NCBI GenBank assembly: GCA_903901375.1
Contig: CAIUQV010000614.1
Coordinates: forward strand, 1 to 5,670
From: an uncultured Ignavibacteriota bacterium
GTDB lineage: Bacteria > Bacteroidota > Ignavibacteria > Tepidaquicellales > Tepidaquicellaceae
DNA: 5,670 nucleotides
Direction: 5' to 3'
The position numbers were made by a program, and so were the translations under genes. Of this stretch, positions 4,846 through 5,670 are shown piece after piece. The notes under the pieces are model-generated. The model saw only the letters and a program-made list of their open reading frames with translations. It searched no databases and had not been told where the DNA came from. Position 1 is the stretch's first letter; each line of letters begins with the position of its first letter.

Positions 4846-5670
4846 TTTTTTACTCATCTCCAGCATTCTCTTTATTGGTATCAATGCTTTTCTTTGAATC
4901 TCTTTATCAAGTATTATCTCCGGCGTTTTATCCCTCATACACAAATACAATTTCTCAAGAGTATTCAATTTCATATACGGACACTCATTGCACGAACAAT
5001 TTGCCTCGGGCGGTGCTATTATAAACTTCTTATCAGGACACGCCTTTTCCATCTGATGAATTATTCCCGGTTCCGTTGCAACAATAAATTCTTTCGCATC
5101 ATCTTTCTCTACAAATCCAAGCAGAGCACTCGTCGAACCGACAAAATCCGCATTCATCAGAATTCTCTCTTCACATTCAGGATGTGCAATAAGTTTCGCC
5201 TTAGGATTCTCAAGCTTCAGCATCATTATCTTCTTCTCGCTGAAAGTCTCGTGAACGATGCACGCACCCTGCCAGAGAACCATGTCACGTCCCGTCTTTT
5301 TTATCAGATATCTGCCGAGATTTTTATCCGGTGCAAAAATTATCTTTTGCGATTCCGGAATCTGACTTACCAGCTTTTCTGCATTAGACGAAGTACATAT
5401 AATATCCGACATTGCCTTTACTTCAGCCGAGCAGTTAATATAACTTATTATTATATGGTCTTTGTGTTTATCTTTAAACTTCTGCAGTAAATCCGCAGGG
5501 CATCCTTCTGCAAGCGAGCATCCCGCCATCATATCAGGAAGGAGTACAAGTTTATCTGGATTCAGAATCTTCGCAGTCTCTGCCATAAAATGCACACCTG
5601 CAAAAACTATCACATCTGCATCAGTCTTCTCTGCTGCCTGTGCCAGCTGCAAACTGTCACCAATATGGTC
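4843..5670 (-). CDS. nadA: Quinolinate synthase, 5' part outside the window
   Basis: NadA is a 4Fe-4S enzyme that condenses iminoaspartate with dihydroxyacetone phosphate to quinolinate in de novo NAD synthesis. The frame stays open to the right edge (reading DHIGDSLQLAQ), so the true start is beyond 5670. The in-frame TTG at 5652, which reads as Leu in the conserved GDSL segment, is not a start. Numbering from that codon, family motifs are DVIVFAGVHFMAETAKILNP (13-32), MAGCSLAEGC (42-51), SYINCSAEVKAMSD (70-83), TSSNAEK (87-93), APDKNLGRYL (107-116), WQGACIVHE (127-135), AHPEC (156-160, catalytic His/Glu), GSTSALLGF (172-180), VATEPGIIHQM (191-201) and CNECPYMKLNTLEKL (221-235). Expected cluster ligands are Cys45, Cys131 and Cys224. 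Extra Cys219 and Cys221 sit just before the last ligand. The TAA stop lies in the RNase P RNA P1 helix of the opposing gene. No nadB or nadC is visible. Confidence 0.97.
   Translation of the reverse strand, partial: DHIGDSLQLAQAAEKTDADVIVFAGVHFMAETAKILNPDKLVLLPDMMAGCSLAEGCPADLLQKFKDKHKDHIIISYINCSAEVKAMSDIICTSSNAEKLVSQIPESQKIIFAPDKNLGRYLIKKTGRDMVLWQGACIVHETFSEKKIMMLKLENPKAKLIAHPECEERILMNADFVGSTSALLGFVEKDDAKEFIVATEPGIIHQMEKACPDKKFIIAPPEANCSCNECPYMKLNTLEKLYLCMRDKTPEIILDKEIQRKALIPIKRMLEMSKK

Noticed and set aside
4777..5490. Long plus-strand open frame (237 codons)
   Set aside because: It is antisense to nadA and begins inside the RNase P RNA. The translation is rich in Arg, Phe, Tyr and Leu with no recognisable motif, while the opposite strand encodes an unmistakable NadA.
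5650..5652. TTG as the start of nadA
   Set aside because: The frame remains open to the window edge and the upstream residues (DHIGDS) match the conserved NadA segment, so this codon is an internal Leu.
1..5670. CRISPR arrays, tRNA genes, toxin-antitoxin or defence genes
   Set aside because: No spaced direct repeats, no tRNA cloverleaf and no such protein families were seen on either strand.

Overview
The window is AT-rich bacterial chromosome, most likely from the Bacteroidota/Ignavibacteria/Chlorobi side of the tree. Three things suggest this. The MetF is the variant typical of that group, with a long segment after the N-terminal strand and no E. coli-like spacing. None of the visible gene starts has a convincing Shine-Dalgarno sequence. 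The RNase P RNA is a compact bacterial type A molecule. The placement is inference, because no species marker is present.

Left part (1-900): a complete single-domain HUH (Y1) transposase of the REP-associated type lies on the minus strand. A strong palindrome sits just upstream of its start. An unidentified plus-strand reading frame enters from the left edge and runs into the transposase tail antisense. The interval up to 900 holds that palindrome and two tandem AT-rich palindromes, but no recognisable gene.

Middle (901-2842): a secreted TolB-like beta-propeller protein is followed 10 nt later by metF (5,10-methylenetetrahydrofolate reductase, one-carbon/methionine metabolism). They are probably co-transcribed, and a good Rho-independent terminator follows metF.

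Right-middle (2984-4845): an unusual Nif3-family remnant is followed, after a single base, by a coiled-coil C4 zinc-ribbon protein of the COG1579 type. The remnant keeps the CutA/PII-like insert domain and a degenerate C-terminal lobe but has lost the N-terminal half. Twelve bases further on is rnpB, the RNase P RNA, whose helices P1, P2, P4, P6 (pseudoknot) and P9 can be traced in the sequence.

Right edge: nadA (quinolinate synthase, NAD biosynthesis) runs on the minus strand, convergent with rnpB. Its stop codon lies inside the last bases of the RNase P RNA P1 helix. Its N-terminus is outside the window.

I see no new multi-gene system. The most unusual items are the half-Nif3 protein and the physical overlap of rnpB with nadA.
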